From: Acidobacteriota bacterium
GTDB lineage: Bacteria; Acidobacteriota; Terriglobia; Terriglobales; Acidobacteriaceae
Direction of reading: 5' to 3'
Length of the DNA: 64,000 nt
NCBI GenBank assembly: GCA_013289875.1
Contig: JABCZC010000005.1
Coordinates: forward strand, 1 to 64,000
Below are positions 16,992 through 26,240 of the stretch, piece after piece. The translations under genes were made by a program, and so were the position numbers. The notes under the pieces are model-generated. The model worked only from the letters and a program-made list of their open reading frames with translations, was not told the origin of the DNA and made no database searches. The stretch's first letter is position 1; every line of letters begins with the position of its first letter.

Positions 16992-18023
16992 CTATGCTGT
17001 TCCCTCGCGGGCGTCTCGCCAAAGATCGATTGCTCCCTCCTGCGCATGGCGATCGATCTCATTCAACTCGGCATCGGTGAATTGGAGCTTCTTCACCGCG
17101 TCGAGCGAGTTGTCGAGCTGCTCCACATTCCGCGCTCCAATGAGCGCCGAGGTAACCCTCTCGTCGCGCAGCACCCAGGCAATCGCCATCTGCGCCAGCG
17201 TCTGCCCGCGCGCGCCCGCAATTTCGTTGAGGGCGCGAACGCGGTTGAGATTTGCTTCGCTGAGAAAGTTCTTCGGGAAGGAGCCTTCGGTCCGGGCACG
17301 CGAGTTCTCCGGAACTCCGTTCAGGTATTTGTTCGTCAATAGTCCCTGCGCCAGCGGAGAAAAAGCAATGCAGCCCACGCCCAACTCTTCGAGCGTGCCG
17401 AGCAATCCCTTCTCCACCCAGCGGTTCAGCATGGAGTAAGACGGCTGATGAATCAGCAAAGGTACGCCTTCGCTTTTCAGAATCTGTGCCGCCTCGCGAG
17501 TCCGCTCGGAACTGTAGGACGAGATACCTACATATAGAGCCTTGCCCTGGCGCACTGCGTGCGCGAGCGCGCCCATTGTTTCCTCCAGCGGCACATCCAT
17601 CGACGGGCGATGGGAATAGAAGATATCCACGTACTCGAGACCCATGCGCTGAAGGCTTTCGTCGAGTGACGCCAACAGGTACTTGCGCGAGCCGCCGATG
17701 CCGTAGGGACCGGGCCACATGTCCCATCCCGCTTTCGAGGAGATGAGAAGCTCGTTACGATGGGCGAGAAAATCCTTGCGCAGGATGTGGCCGAAATTCT
17801 CCTCCGCCGATCCGTAAGGAGGCCCATAGTTGTTCGCAAGGTCGAAGTGGGTCACCCCCCGGTCGAAGGCCCTCCGGATCACCGCCCGGCCAGTCTCGAA
17901 AACATCAACTCCACCGAAGTTCTGCCACAGCCCAAGCGAGACCGGCGGCAGGACGATCCCCGATCGCCCGCACCGACGAAACTCGGCTCCGTCATACCGC
18001 TCTGCATTGGGCATATAACTCAT
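16992..18023 (-). CDS. Aldo/keto reductase (YghZ / L-glyceraldehyde-3-phosphate reductase-like)
   Basis: A 343-residue NADPH-dependent TIM-barrel reductase. The tetrad can be placed as Asp and Tyr in HFDLANNYG, Lys in SSKAG and His in FYSHRPS. ALIGARNVEQLDN near the C-terminus binds the NADP 2'-phosphate. The YGPPYGSAEENFG stretch and length match the YghZ branch, which reduces glyceraldehyde phosphate and toxic aldehydes. A good ribosome-binding site (AAGGAG) lies about 10 bp before the ATG at 18023. Confidence 0.9.
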   Translation of the reverse strand: MSYMPNAERYDGAEFRRCGRSGIVLPPVSLGLWQNFGGVDVFETGRAVIRRAFDRGVTHFDLANNYGPPYGSAEENFGHILRKDFLAHRNELLISSKAGWDMWPGPYGIGGSRKYLLASLDESLQRMGLEYVDIFYSHRPSMDVPLEETMGALAHAVRQGKALYVGISSYSSERTREAAQILKSEGVPLLIHQPSYSMLNRWVEKGLLGTLEELGVGCIAFSPLAQGLLTNKYLNGVPENSRARTEGSFPKNFLSEANLNRVRALNEIAGARGQTLAQMAIAWVLRDERVTSALIGARNVEQLDNSLDAVKKLQFTDAELNEIDRHAQEGAIDLWRDAREGTA

Positions 18024-18161
18024 CCGTACTTATCTCCTTCTACTTCTTATGCAACGCCTGCAGGGAAGACTGTCGGATCGCGACAACCTCCGAAAAGTAT
18101 GTCACAAGCGGATCCGGATTTTCGTCCGGCGGTGAGACTTGTCTGTTTAATGGAGCAGGAA

Positions 18162-19196
18162 CTATCTGGTTCGCCGATTGGGCAGCATGCGGGCGGCGCT
18201 GCCGGAGAGATTCGCATCGACGAACCTCTTGATCCGCGGCATGTGCTTTTGCAGGAAGACGCCGAGGGCGATGATGGCCACTCCCAGGAGCGAGACTGCG
18301 AACGGGAAGAGCAGCGAATCGCGGAGGATGGTATGCGCCAGCGACGTGAGATAGCTAAAGACGCCAATCGCGCCGAAGACCAGAAATACCCGTCTGCTGA
18401 GCAGGACCGAGGCGGCGACGAATCCGATATTGAGACAGCCATAGGCGAAGCGCGCGCGCTGGCTTCCGCTGTCGAGCAGGCTGAGACCGCCCCACAGGGT
18501 CATCATGCCGAACAGGTATCCCCAGAAGGCGTAGTCGTCGCGCGTGCTGTGATCGATGAAGTAACTGACCAGCATCATGACGACACCGAAGACGATCGAG
18601 ATGTGGCACAGCTCGTGAAATGTCCAGTTCTTGTGAAATAGGAGCGCGGTCGCATCCATGGACATGTATCAGAGCGCGTAGGCAATGAGCGCGGTAAGAA
18701 ACGGGAAAGCGAAGAAGCGGAGCGCGACGAGGCCCGCGATCGCGGTTCCGATTTCCATGTACACCCAGGAGGCGCGAATCCAGGGATGGTCGTAATAGGC
18801 GCCCGAGACTCCCGCGGGCCACAGGTTCAGCGCTTTTTCGACGCCGAAGATGGCGAGCGGCGTCATGCAGACGGCGACTGTGGCGCAGATGCCTCCCAAA
18901 ATGCGCAGATCGCGCCGGTTCCAGAAGTAGCGAGCGGCGAGCAACGCGACAGCGGCGTAGGCAAGGGCGATGAGAGTGAGCATTCCGCCAGCGAGACGAT
19001 CGAAGGCCATGGTGACGAACCAGCCCATCGCTCCCGCGACGATCAAGGCGCCGAAATAGTAGGCAACGTGCGCAGCATGGAAGCCCGGTTGATCTTCAGT
19101 CGTGGTCCCAAGAGCCTGCCACAGGCTGGAAGCTTGTTCCTCGGTAAGTCCGATTCTTATTGCAGCTTTGACGATGTCGTCGCGAGTTACGCGCAT
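18162..19196 (-). pseudogene. Polytopic membrane protein split by an in-frame TGA
   Basis: One continuous frame of about 345 codons from ATG 19196 is interrupted at 18669-18671 by TGA. It resumes immediately (TAC ATG TCC ATG) to a stop at 18162. The first part begins VTRDDIVKAAIRIGLTEEQA, a soluble segment, then runs through paired membrane helices; the second continues with four or five more. The downstream ATG at 18665 has no ribosome-binding site. A TGG-to-TGA change, giving ...AYAL-W-YMSMD..., would explain it. The layout (N-terminal soluble helix then many membrane helices) resembles DUF2157 proteins, but I cannot confirm the family. Confidence 0.65.
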
Positions 19197-19709
19197 GCCT
19201 GCATCCACAAAATGTCGTTCATAGCGGACGATCATCCATGAAAATGCGCGTATTTGGGAAGATATTTTTGGCTTGCGACGGCGACCTCTACTTGGCGGCT
19301 GTGGCAGGTTTGTAGCCCCGAGGTGCCTGCCTTCAGCATCGCCGCTCTTGCTTCGTCGATTACTGAGCAGCGGTGTGGTATCCACATTGTTACAGGCTCC
19401 GCCAGCGGTATCTTCATTGTAACATATTTATAATCAATAGCTTGGCAAAACATACGGCGAGGGATGCCCGGCTCTATGGTGCAAGCCTGAGGTCGTCTTC
19501 GCGCTAAAATCTGCCGGACAAGGCAACCAGAATACCTCCGCATTCCTCCGATCTATTCAGGGTTCGAGAGTTCCCCAACGAATCCGGACCCTCGATACGA
19601 AACCCAGGCACAAAGCAGTAGGGTTTCGATCGAAAACGATAAGTGCCGATCGCCCTCATCGCTTGCCAATCGCTCGCAGGCAGAAAGTCCGACGGCTGAA
19701 GGTGGATAT
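19197..19709. other. Divergent intergenic region, no gene supported
   Basis: About 510 bp between the split membrane gene and the WxPGxW gene. Short frames here overlap each other and resemble no family. A TGTTACA...TGTAACA inverted pair (around 19387-19425) lies in an AT-richer stretch and could be regulatory. An AAGGTGG ribosome site at the right edge serves the next gene. Confidence 0.35.
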
Positions 19710-21179
19710 ATGCAGATTCTGCGCTGGACCCTATGTTTTCGGGCGCGCAATCTCTTCCTGATTGCGTTGCTTTGTATATTGCCATGCGCGTCCTTTTCGC
19801 AGGTGGCAGTCGGAGTTTCAATCACCGTGGCTCCCCCGGTACTGCCCGTCTATGAGCAGCCAATTTGCCCGGCAGCCAACTACATGTGGACCCCAGGCTA
19901 CTGGGCATGGGACCCAAACTCCGGAGGCTACTACTGGGTTCCGGGAACGTGGGTCATGGCCCCAGCCGTGGGCCTGCTCTGGACCCCCGGCTATTGGGGC
20001 TGGAATAACGGCGGCTATATGTGGAATGCCGGATACTGGGGACCTCAGGTAGGCTTCTACGGCGGCGTGAACTATGGCTTCGGCTACACCGGAGTGGGCT
20101 TCTACGGCGGACGCTGGAGCGGCGGCTACTTCAGCTACAACACCGCGGTCATGCGTGTAAACACGACCGTTATTCATAACACGTATGTCGATCGCACCGT
20201 CATCCGCAATACCACCGTAAGCAGGGTGAGCTACAACGGCGGACGGGGCGGCATTGAGATGCCGCCTACCGCAGCACAAGAGGCGGCTGCCCGACAGAGA
20301 CGCTATGGCCCGATTGCCGCACAGGCGCGACAGCAGCAATTCGCCCGCGAGGACAGAGCGAATTTCGCCTCGGAGAACCACGGACATCCCGCGTACGCAG
20401 CAACAGCACGCCCTGTAACGTCGGCCGCCGACTTCAAACGCGCGGTGCCCGCAAGCGGCGCAAAACCCGTCACTGCGAACGAGACACGGTCGGCAAACGG
20501 ACGGCCGGCCACAACGTCGCACCCGGCAAACGAAACTCGACCTGCGACGCGGCCTGAGTCAAAGCCCGTGACCACACGTCCAGCCAACGAGACTCGCCCG
20601 GCCAGTAAGTCAACAACAACCCATCGGACTGCGGAATCTCGCCCGGCTACGAAGCCGGCTACAGCGACAAAACCGTCTTCGGAAGCAACACCGGCGCATG
20701 AAACCCGGCCGACTTCGACGCGGCCTGCCTCGACCGCTCGTCCGGCAAACGAAACCCGGCCGGCAACCAGGCCCGCTCCGGCCGCGCATACGGCCGAGAC
20801 TCGTCCGGCTCCGAAACCAGCTCCCGCAGTGAAACCGGCCCCGGAAACGCGGCAGGCTAGCCACCCAGCCACGCCTCCTCAAACGACTGTCAAGTCAGAG
20901 AGCAGACCAGCCCCCGTCCAACAAGCAAAGCCCGGACCCCAGCCTCGCCCGGAAAGCAGGCCCGCACCAGTGCAGCAGGCCAAACCGGCTCCGCAGCCTC
21001 GGCCGGAAACCAGACCTGAGCCGCAGCCGCGTCCCTCCCAATCTGAGGCAAAGCCTGCCCCCGCTCCAAAACCGGCGCCCGAAGCCCGGCCCTCGCAGTC
21101 GGCTGCCCGGCCCGCCCCCCAGCAGCATGAGAGCGCGCCTCGGCCCAGCGGAGAGAAGCCTCACCCAGGCCAGGAATAA
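19710..21179 (+). CDS. Secreted WxPGxW (YXWGXW)-repeat protein with long Pro/Ala-rich disordered tail
   Basis: A 489-residue exported protein with a signal peptide (LFLIALLCILPCASFS). Residues ~50-120 hold repeated aromatic blocks such as YMWTPGYWAWDP, YYWVPGTW, LLWTPGYWGW and YMWNAGYWGP, the YXWGXW motif of unknown function common in Proteobacteria and Acidobacteria. A Gly/Tyr-rich stretch follows. From about residue 220 to the end the sequence is a degenerate repeat of NETRPA(T/S) and KPAP(E/A) words, nearly free of hydrophobics, so probably disordered. The function is unknown; an envelope or cell-surface role is likely. Confidence 0.8.
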   Translation: MQILRWTLCFRARNLFLIALLCILPCASFSQVAVGVSITVAPPVLPVYEQPICPAANYMWTPGYWAWDPNSGGYYWVPGTWVMAPAVGLLWTPGYWGWNNGGYMWNAGYWGPQVGFYGGVNYGFGYTGVGFYGGRWSGGYFSYNTAVMRVNTTVIHNTYVDRTVIRNTTVSRVSYNGGRGGIEMPPTAAQEAAARQRRYGPIAAQARQQQFAREDRANFASENHGHPAYAATARPVTSAADFKRAVPASGAKPVTANETRSANGRPATTSHPANETRPATRPESKPVTTRPANETRPASKSTTTHRTAESRPATKPATATKPSSEATPAHETRPTSTRPASTARPANETRPATRPAPAAHTAETRPAPKPAPAVKPAPETRQASHPATPPQTTVKSESRPAPVQQAKPGPQPRPESRPAPVQQAKPAPQPRPETRPEPQPRPSQSEAKPAPAPKPAPEARPSQSAARPAPQQHESAPRPSGEKPHPGQE

Positions 21180-21204
21180 CGGCGAAATCTCTGGCCCTCA
21201 CCCG

Positions 21205-21232
21205 AGCCCGGAGCTTCCACTCCGGGCTTTTT
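21205..21232. terminator. Rho-independent terminator between convergent genes
   Basis: A perfect 9-bp stem AGCCCGGAG / CTCCGGGCT with a 6-nt loop is followed by a short T run on the + strand. It lies 26 bp after the WxPGxW stop and abuts the stop of the convergent glycosyltransferase. Confidence 0.85.
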
Positions 21233-22382
21233 ATTTGCGGTTCAGTTGCTCAAACAGCCCCTTGATGGCAACCGCGCCGCTACGCATGGAGTAGCGCTTG
21301 CGGAAGACTTCGGTTGTTCGGGCAATCATGGCGCTTCGCTTCCCATCCCCGAGCGCGAGCCAGCCCGACAGCAGATCTTCCGTGCCTGCGAGTGTATCGG
21401 GAGCAACCAGGCCGACTCCTTCCTGCTCGATATCCGGCCAGATGTTGACCTGGTTCGAGATGAGCACGGGCCGGCCGCAGGCCAACGCCTCGGCGACCAC
21501 CACGCCGAAGTTTTCCTGGTGCGAGGGAAGGATAAAGGCGTCGCAGCCGCGCAGGGCGCCCCACTTGGCGTCGCCGGTAAGCAGGCCTGGCCAGTGAACG
21601 CGCCGCTCAATGCCGAGATCTGCGGCCAGCCGCTGTAGTTTCGATTGCAGACCAACCTGGTCCGGACCGGCGATCACCAGATCGACATCGGGGTGTACCG
21701 GAGCGACCCGGGCAAAGGCTTCAATGAGCAGGTCGCAGCCCTTCTTTTCATGGATGCGCGATAGGAAGAGCACGTAGGGCCGCCCGTGCAGCAGCGGCAA
21801 TTTGCTGTACAAGGCGTCGGATTGGGCTTTGCTGTTCGGCGGCGTATCACCGGTCCCATACGGAACAACGAAGCTCTTCCAGTGGTTGGGCCAGAAGCTC
21901 TGCGGCGCGAGGTCGCGCTCGAGCGTGCTGGTGAACATCACCGTTTCCGCATGACGCAAGATCCAGTACTGCACCGGCCAATAGAAGTACTTCTTGAGGT
22001 GTTTCAGTGGATAGTGACGCTTGAACCAGGGATCGAGCATGCCATGTGTGAGAACCAGATACGGTACACGCCCCTTGGCAGCGATGGCCGCAGCCAGGCC
22101 GTGATAGGTCCAGATGCCGTTGATCACCACACCATCAAAGCGCGTCACGTTTTGCCGTAGCCAGGCCAACAGCTGCCGGGAATATCCGTAGGCACCGGTT
22201 GGCGCGCCCATGGCGTGGATCGGGATCGAGAAATCGGACAGATACGGCTCGCTGGGATCGTCCTGGCAGACGATTTCCACCAAAACGCCCACGTCGCCGT
22301 ACGCCCTGGTCAGATGGCGCAACGCTTCCGGAGGGCCTCCAGTGGAGGGCGACAATGATGGAATCACATGCAGTATTTTCAA
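21231..22382 (-). CDS. Glycosyltransferase family 4 (GT-B fold)
   Basis: A 383-residue cytoplasmic glycosyltransferase. HVIPSLSPSTGGPPEALRHL at the N-terminus is the acceptor-side Gly-rich loop. YVLFLSRIHEKKGCDLLIEAF starts the nucleotide-sugar domain, and SHQENFGVVVAEALACGRPV contains the EX7E retaining-enzyme motif. It is related to enzymes of exopolysaccharide or O-antigen assembly. It is a single gene here, without neighbouring polysaccharide genes, so donor and acceptor are unknown. Confidence 0.87.
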   Translation of the reverse strand: MKILHVIPSLSPSTGGPPEALRHLTRAYGDVGVLVEIVCQDDPSEPYLSDFSIPIHAMGAPTGAYGYSRQLLAWLRQNVTRFDGVVINGIWTYHGLAAAIAAKGRVPYLVLTHGMLDPWFKRHYPLKHLKKYFYWPVQYWILRHAETVMFTSTLERDLAPQSFWPNHWKSFVVPYGTGDTPPNSKAQSDALYSKLPLLHGRPYVLFLSRIHEKKGCDLLIEAFARVAPVHPDVDLVIAGPDQVGLQSKLQRLAADLGIERRVHWPGLLTGDAKWGALRGCDAFILPSHQENFGVVVAEALACGRPVLISNQVNIWPDIEQEGVGLVAPDTLAGTEDLLSGWLALGDGKRSAMIARTTEVFRKRYSMRSGAVAIKGLFEQLNRK

Positions 22383-22415
22383 TGGGGACTGGCCGTCGGT
22401 AATTCACGCCCGGGC

Positions 22416-22434
22416 GTTGGCGCTTCGCGCCAAC
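22416..22434. other. Strong hairpin between dnaN and the glycosyltransferase gene
   Basis: GTTGGCGCTTCGCGCCAAC forms an 8-bp perfect stem with a 3-nt loop. It lies downstream of dnaN on the minus strand. No T run follows on either strand, so it is not a canonical terminator; RNA-end stabilisation or attenuation is possible. Confidence 0.5.
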
Positions 22435-22565
22435 CCGAATTCGAACCTACATTGAGGTTAAAGCATGAGAGCAGTTATCGGAAAGGAAACAAAACGACAA
22501 GCGGCCGCACTCCGCCGTTGTAACGTCTAAAGGCACGAAGCGCATATTGCCGCGCCACGCAGGGC

Positions 22566-23765
22566 TCAGATGCGCATGGGCATGATGATGTAGCGATACT
22601 TGTACTCGTCGTCAGCGTCTTCGGGGCGAACCTGGCCGGCGGATTGTGCGTCCTTGAACTCCAGGCGGACTTCGCCGGCGTTGCCAATCGCCTTGAGGAA
22701 GTCGATCAGGTATGACGAGTTGAAACCTACTACCAGGGGATCGAAGCTGTAGGGGGTTTCGATGGTGTCCTCGGATTCGCCGGAGTCGGTCGAGGAGGAG
22801 GAGATTTTCAATTCATTCTGTTCGAGGCGCACTTTGACGGCCCCGGACCGCTCATCGGCGAACTGCGCGACACGCTGGATCGAGCCCATGAGATCTTCGC
22901 AGCGCACCACGACGAACTTGTTGTTGTCGCGCGGCATGACGGCTTCGTAGTTGGGAAACTGGCCGGTCAGCTTGCGGCTGGTGAGCACGCGATGTCCGAT
23001 GCGGAAGAAGAGAGTATTGTCGTCGTCAGCAAACTCGATCGTTTCGGCGTCGGTGTTCGAGAGCAGCGAATGCAGCTCAGCCAGTGCCTTGCGGGGAATG
23101 AGCGTCTTGCGCTCTCCGCTAACGTTCGATAGCGTCTCGCCGCTCTTCTCGATATGGGCCAGGCGATGGCCGTCGGTGGCGACCATGGCCAGCGACTCGG
23201 CTTTAAGAATGAGCAGCGCCCCGTTCAGTGTGTAACGCGACTCCTCGTTGGAGATGGCGAAGATGGTCTTCGAGATGCAGTTGTTGAGCGACGCAGCCGG
23301 AATGCTGGTGATGCTCGTCTGCGGGAATTCTGGGACCTGCGGAAAGTTAGCGCGGGCCATACCGACCATCTTGGTGTTGGAGCGGCCAGAGCGGATCTGG
23401 ATCCAGTGATTCTCCATGAGCTTGATGGAAATATCACCGTCGGGTAGCAGCTTAATGTAGTCGTAAAGCTTGCGGGCCGGGATGGTGCAGGAGCCGGACT
23501 TCTTGACCTTGGCGGCGCATGAAGTTTTGATGCTCTGGTCGAGATCGGTGGCGGTGATGACCACTTTGTCGCCCTCGGCTTCAATGAGGAAATTCGAGAG
23601 GATGGGGATGGTGGTTTTGCGCTCGACGACGCTTTGCGTCGCGGTGAGCTCCCGCAGCAGGTCTTGACGGCTGATGCTGATTTCCAGAGCGGAACCCTGG
23701 ACGGCGCCCCGGCTGGATTTTTCCTGCTCGATGTCTAAACCCGCACTTGCGTTTGCGCCTGCCAT
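22566..23765 (-). CDS. dnaN: DNA polymerase III sliding clamp, beta subunit
   Basis: A 399-residue clamp. ISRQDLLRELTATQSVVERK and TIPILSNFLIEA are the conserved N-terminal blocks, PARKLYDYIKLLPDG the linker, and the C-terminus YRYIIMPMRI is typical of DnaN. It tethers DNA polymerase III to the template. The ATG at 23765 is chosen; an upstream in-frame start at 23807 adds 14 unconserved residues. It is separated from dnaA by about 6 kb, unlike the usual adjacent dnaA-dnaN pair. An extra ~25-residue hydrophilic N-terminus precedes the first clamp strand. Confidence 0.95.
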   Translation of the reverse strand: MAGANASAGLDIEQEKSSRGAVQGSALEISISRQDLLRELTATQSVVERKTTIPILSNFLIEAEGDKVVITATDLDQSIKTSCAAKVKKSGSCTIPARKLYDYIKLLPDGDISIKLMENHWIQIRSGRSNTKMVGMARANFPQVPEFPQTSITSIPAASLNNCISKTIFAISNEESRYTLNGALLILKAESLAMVATDGHRLAHIEKSGETLSNVSGERKTLIPRKALAELHSLLSNTDAETIEFADDDNTLFFRIGHRVLTSRKLTGQFPNYEAVMPRDNNKFVVVRCEDLMGSIQRVAQFADERSGAVKVRLEQNELKISSSSTDSGESEDTIETPYSFDPLVVGFNSSYLIDFLKAIGNAGEVRLEFKDAQSAGQVRPEDADDEYKYRYIIMPMRI

Positions 23766-24272
23766 GTTAACCCCCGAATGCGACTTGGCCCACTGTACAC
23801 CAGACAAAGCGAGGAAATACAGATGGCTTCATTCTAGTGATAAATACACATTTTGTGCGCTCTGGAAAAGTGGACTTTATCTCGGAAATATGCACTCAGA
23901 GAGAAATCACGATAAGGTGGGTCCAGCAGTCGTGAACGCGGAGTGTGTGGCCGCTCCGTTCCTACTACTGAAAGCTTTTTAGAAAGCTATTTACTTCGTA
24001 GTAGTAACCGTTCGCGCTGGAAAAGTGGAAAGATGAGGGAAAACCAGGCAGGACGCGGATATGAGGCTTGTGTACGTTTTAGAAAAGTAGTCCGGAGAAA
24101 TTGCAAAAGCAGGAAGACGGGACGGAAAGCGCGAGAAGTTGGAGCAGTTCTCCTCGTTCTTCACACTACTCTTTCAGAGGCATGTGGAAACCGATCATCG
24201 CAAAGTGGAAAGACGGGTCAGGCACAGTCTGGGAGGGGCTGCGCCGGGTGCCGACTTTCAACAGAGGCCAAT
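23766..24272. other. Intergenic region upstream of dnaN with repeated AAAGTGGAAAGA-type words
   Basis: About 500 bp without a supportable gene. It is purine-rich on the + strand and contains CTGGAAAAGTGGA at 23862-23874 and 24017-24029, and AAAGTGGAAAGA at 24022-24033 and 24202-24213, plus ATGTGGAAAC near 24182. The dnaN promoter must lie here. The words could be protein-binding sites; none is a consensus DnaA box. Confidence 0.4.
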
Positions 24273-25220
24273 TTACATCGCCTCGCCGTGGCTGCCCTCG
24301 GCATTGTCACCGTTCGATGTCGCGTGGCTCAGGATGACGCCGCCGTTGGTGGTTTCAGCGTGGATTGTGGGTCCGCCTCTGCCGATGTCCGTGGCCAAGT
24401 GGTGCTTGATGTCGCCCTGAATGGTGATGGGGAAATTGACCTCGATGCCACCGTTGACGGTGCCGGTTTCAAGATGCGCCGAGTAGTGTTCCGGTATGTT
24501 GAGGCTGATGCCGCCGTTGGTTGTTTCAGCGTTGAGGCCCTTGCCATTCCAGCGGTCGCCAGAGAGAGATATATCCAGTCCGCCGTTGACCGTGCTGCCA
24601 TGTACGTCGCCCGCGAGGTCGGTGAGGTCGACCCCGCCGTTGGTAGTGTCGAACTTCAGGTCGCCGTCAAGATGCTCGAGGCTGATGCCGCCATTCATGG
24701 TCTTGAGTTCGGCCGAGAGCTGGCGCGGGGCGTGAATCACATAGCTGATGCCGTACCCCTGGTGTCCCCAACGAAAATTCGGCCCCTTGTCGTGGATGGC
24801 GCCGCCGGAGGTTTCGATCTGAATCTCGCGGAGAATGCCGGCCGCCTCCGAGGCGGTATTGGCCCAGCCTTCGATGCGGGCATCAATCTGAACGTCCTGC
24901 CGGTCTTCTCCCAGGATGTGTATGCCGCCATTCATGCTGGAGACATTGAGTTTGTCAGGTTTGGCAATGGTGATAGATCGGACCTCACAGGCGTGCTCCT
25001 GATGGCCCCAGCCCCAGTTGGTGTGGTCCTTGTCTGTCCCTGTGCAGTCGTGGATGGTCCAGCCATCGGTGCTGCCCGTCACTTTGCCGTCGAGCGATTC
25101 GGAGTGCTTGGCGTCGGCATGGAAGCCGCTGAGAAAGCCCCTCCAGCCGCTGTTCCAGGGCTGGGAACCAATGCCGACGACGATCAACAGGACGGCTGCG
25201 AAGAGCGCGAAGCGGCGCAT
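24273..25220 (-). CDS. DUF4097-type beta-repeat protein, membrane-anchored
   Basis: About 315 residues with one N-terminal membrane or signal segment (RRFALFAAVLLIVVGIGS). From about residue 90 the protein is built of repeated short strands, each holding an NGG turn: MNGGIHI, MNGGISL, TNGGVDL, VNGGLDI, TNGGISL, VNGGIEV, TNGGVIL. This is the DUF4097/adhesin-like pattern and suggests a right-handed beta-helix or stacked beta fold. An upstream in-frame ATG at 25259, also with a good ribosome site (GAGGAA), would add 13 residues and is preserved in the duplicated copy. The function is unknown. Confidence 0.8.
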   Translation of the reverse strand: MRRFALFAAVLLIVVGIGSQPWNSGWRGFLSGFHADAKHSESLDGKVTGSTDGWTIHDCTGTDKDHTNWGWGHQEHACEVRSITIAKPDKLNVSSMNGGIHILGEDRQDVQIDARIEGWANTASEAAGILREIQIETSGGAIHDKGPNFRWGHQGYGISYVIHAPRQLSAELKTMNGGISLEHLDGDLKFDTTNGGVDLTDLAGDVHGSTVNGGLDISLSGDRWNGKGLNAETTNGGISLNIPEHYSAHLETGTVNGGIEVNFPITIQGDIKHHLATDIGRGGPTIHAETTNGGVILSHATSNGDNAEGSHGEAM

Positions 25221-26240
25221 GGGATGACCCTCAGAAGAGCGATACGCAGGCTGTGTCATGGGAGTTCCTCAAAACTTCAGTAATAGGAATGAGCACGTCA
25301 GATGCCAATTATGCAGCGCTGCAACCACCCTGGAATCAATCAATTCACATGATATTCATGGAGGCCGATTGTCCGGGATAGAAATGCAGTGTTCGGGAGC
25401 GGACAGGCCGGGATTCATGCGAACGGTATAGCGTGCCGTTCTGCGAACAAGGCACAACCTTGGCCAGCTCTTCCGGCTCTCGGAGCTCTGGAAGCGATTT
25501 GAGTCGCCGGGGGAAGGCTTGACTAGGTCTGCGATGCGACTCTTGGTGCAGAGACGGTGGTCGTGCCAACAGAGCCTGGTTTCGATGCCTGCGTCTTGGT
25601 AAATGCCGCCACACTGCTGGTCACCGACTTGAGGATTAATCCTGCCCGGGACGGGAGGCAGACACACATGGAATGCGTGGAACTCTTCGAAACCCTCCCA
25701 TTCCAAGGCAGGGAACCGACGACTATGACGATGAGCAGGGTAGCTGCGAAAAGCGCGAAGCGGCGCATGGGATGACCCTCTGTGGAACGATACGGAGACT
25801 GTGTCATGGTAGTTCCTTAAAACTTCGGTAATATACCAGCACGCCGCGGACCAAATGCTATGTCGCGCAGCCCGCCCAGAATCAATGGATTTACCGGATA
25901 TTGAAGGCGTTGAGTGTCCGCCTAGGGGCAGAACTGTTCAAGAATGGACAGATCTCAGCGCTTCCGTTCCCAGAACTCCTCGTGGCGGTCGTCGCGAAAG
26001 CGTATGCCTTTGACTTCCCCTTCCGAGTCTTTTTCGAAAGTAAGTCGCGTCGGGCTGCCCGTGGGATAGAAGAACGTTGTTGCGCTCTCCGGCAGCAACT
26101 CTATCGAGTCGCCAACGCGGTTCTTGGTGAAGAGGCGGTCCCCCTGCCGGTAGATCGTCGACTGGATGGTTCCCGCGTCCTCGTAATCGCCCACGTACTC
26201 CTCGTAAATCTCAGGATTGATTTTTGCGGGAACGGGATGG
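25135..26240. repeat. Diverged tandem duplication, offset about 548 bp
   Basis: The DNA around the DUF4097 start (about 25135-25690) is repeated at about 25690-26240. Both copies hold, in the same order, the 3' end of an esterase-like gene, an intergenic stretch with TTCCT(C/T)AAAACTTC(A/G)GTAAT, and the first codons of a DUF4097-like gene (MTQ-x-x-YRS-x-EGHPMRRFALFAA). Corresponding start codons at 25259 and 25807 are 548 bp apart. Identity looks high around the start codons and low elsewhere. Boundaries are approximate. Confidence 0.75.
25356..25807 (-). pseudogene. Chimeric pseudogene: DUF4097 N-terminus fused to decayed esterase C-terminus
   Basis: Reading from 25807, MTQSPYRSTEGHPMRRFALF and LLIVIVVGSLPWN copy the N-terminus of the neighbouring DUF4097 protein. 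A different frame (25706 to 25356) then contains PVPGRINPQVGDQQCGGIYQ, DAGI and RLCTKSRIAD, which align with PVPAKINPE, YEDAGT and RLFTKNRVGD of the intact esterase at 25955-27136. The remnant is frameshifted and lacks the esterase catalytic domain. It is the expected junction product of the tandem duplication. Confidence 0.75.

Noticed and set aside
17760-18641. A 293-codon plus-strand open frame crossing the aldo/keto reductase start and the split membrane gene
   Set aside because: Its composition is extremely charged (Glu/Asp/Arg), it resembles no family, and it is opposite two better-supported frames.
18669-18671. TGA as a selenocysteine codon or programmed read-through
   Set aside because: The natural residue here appears to be Trp in a membrane helix; no selenocysteine signal was noticed. 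A nonsense change is simpler, though not proven.
24273-25220. DUF4097 gene as a TonB-dependent receptor or plug
   Set aside because: The NGG-turn repeats and single N-terminal anchor do not fit a receptor; no TonB box or barrel end is present.
23943-25283. A 446-codon plus-strand open frame over the DUF4097 gene
   Set aside because: It is antisense to a gene with clear repeat structure; the predicted protein only mirrors the NGG repeats and starts in the gene-free region without a ribosome site.
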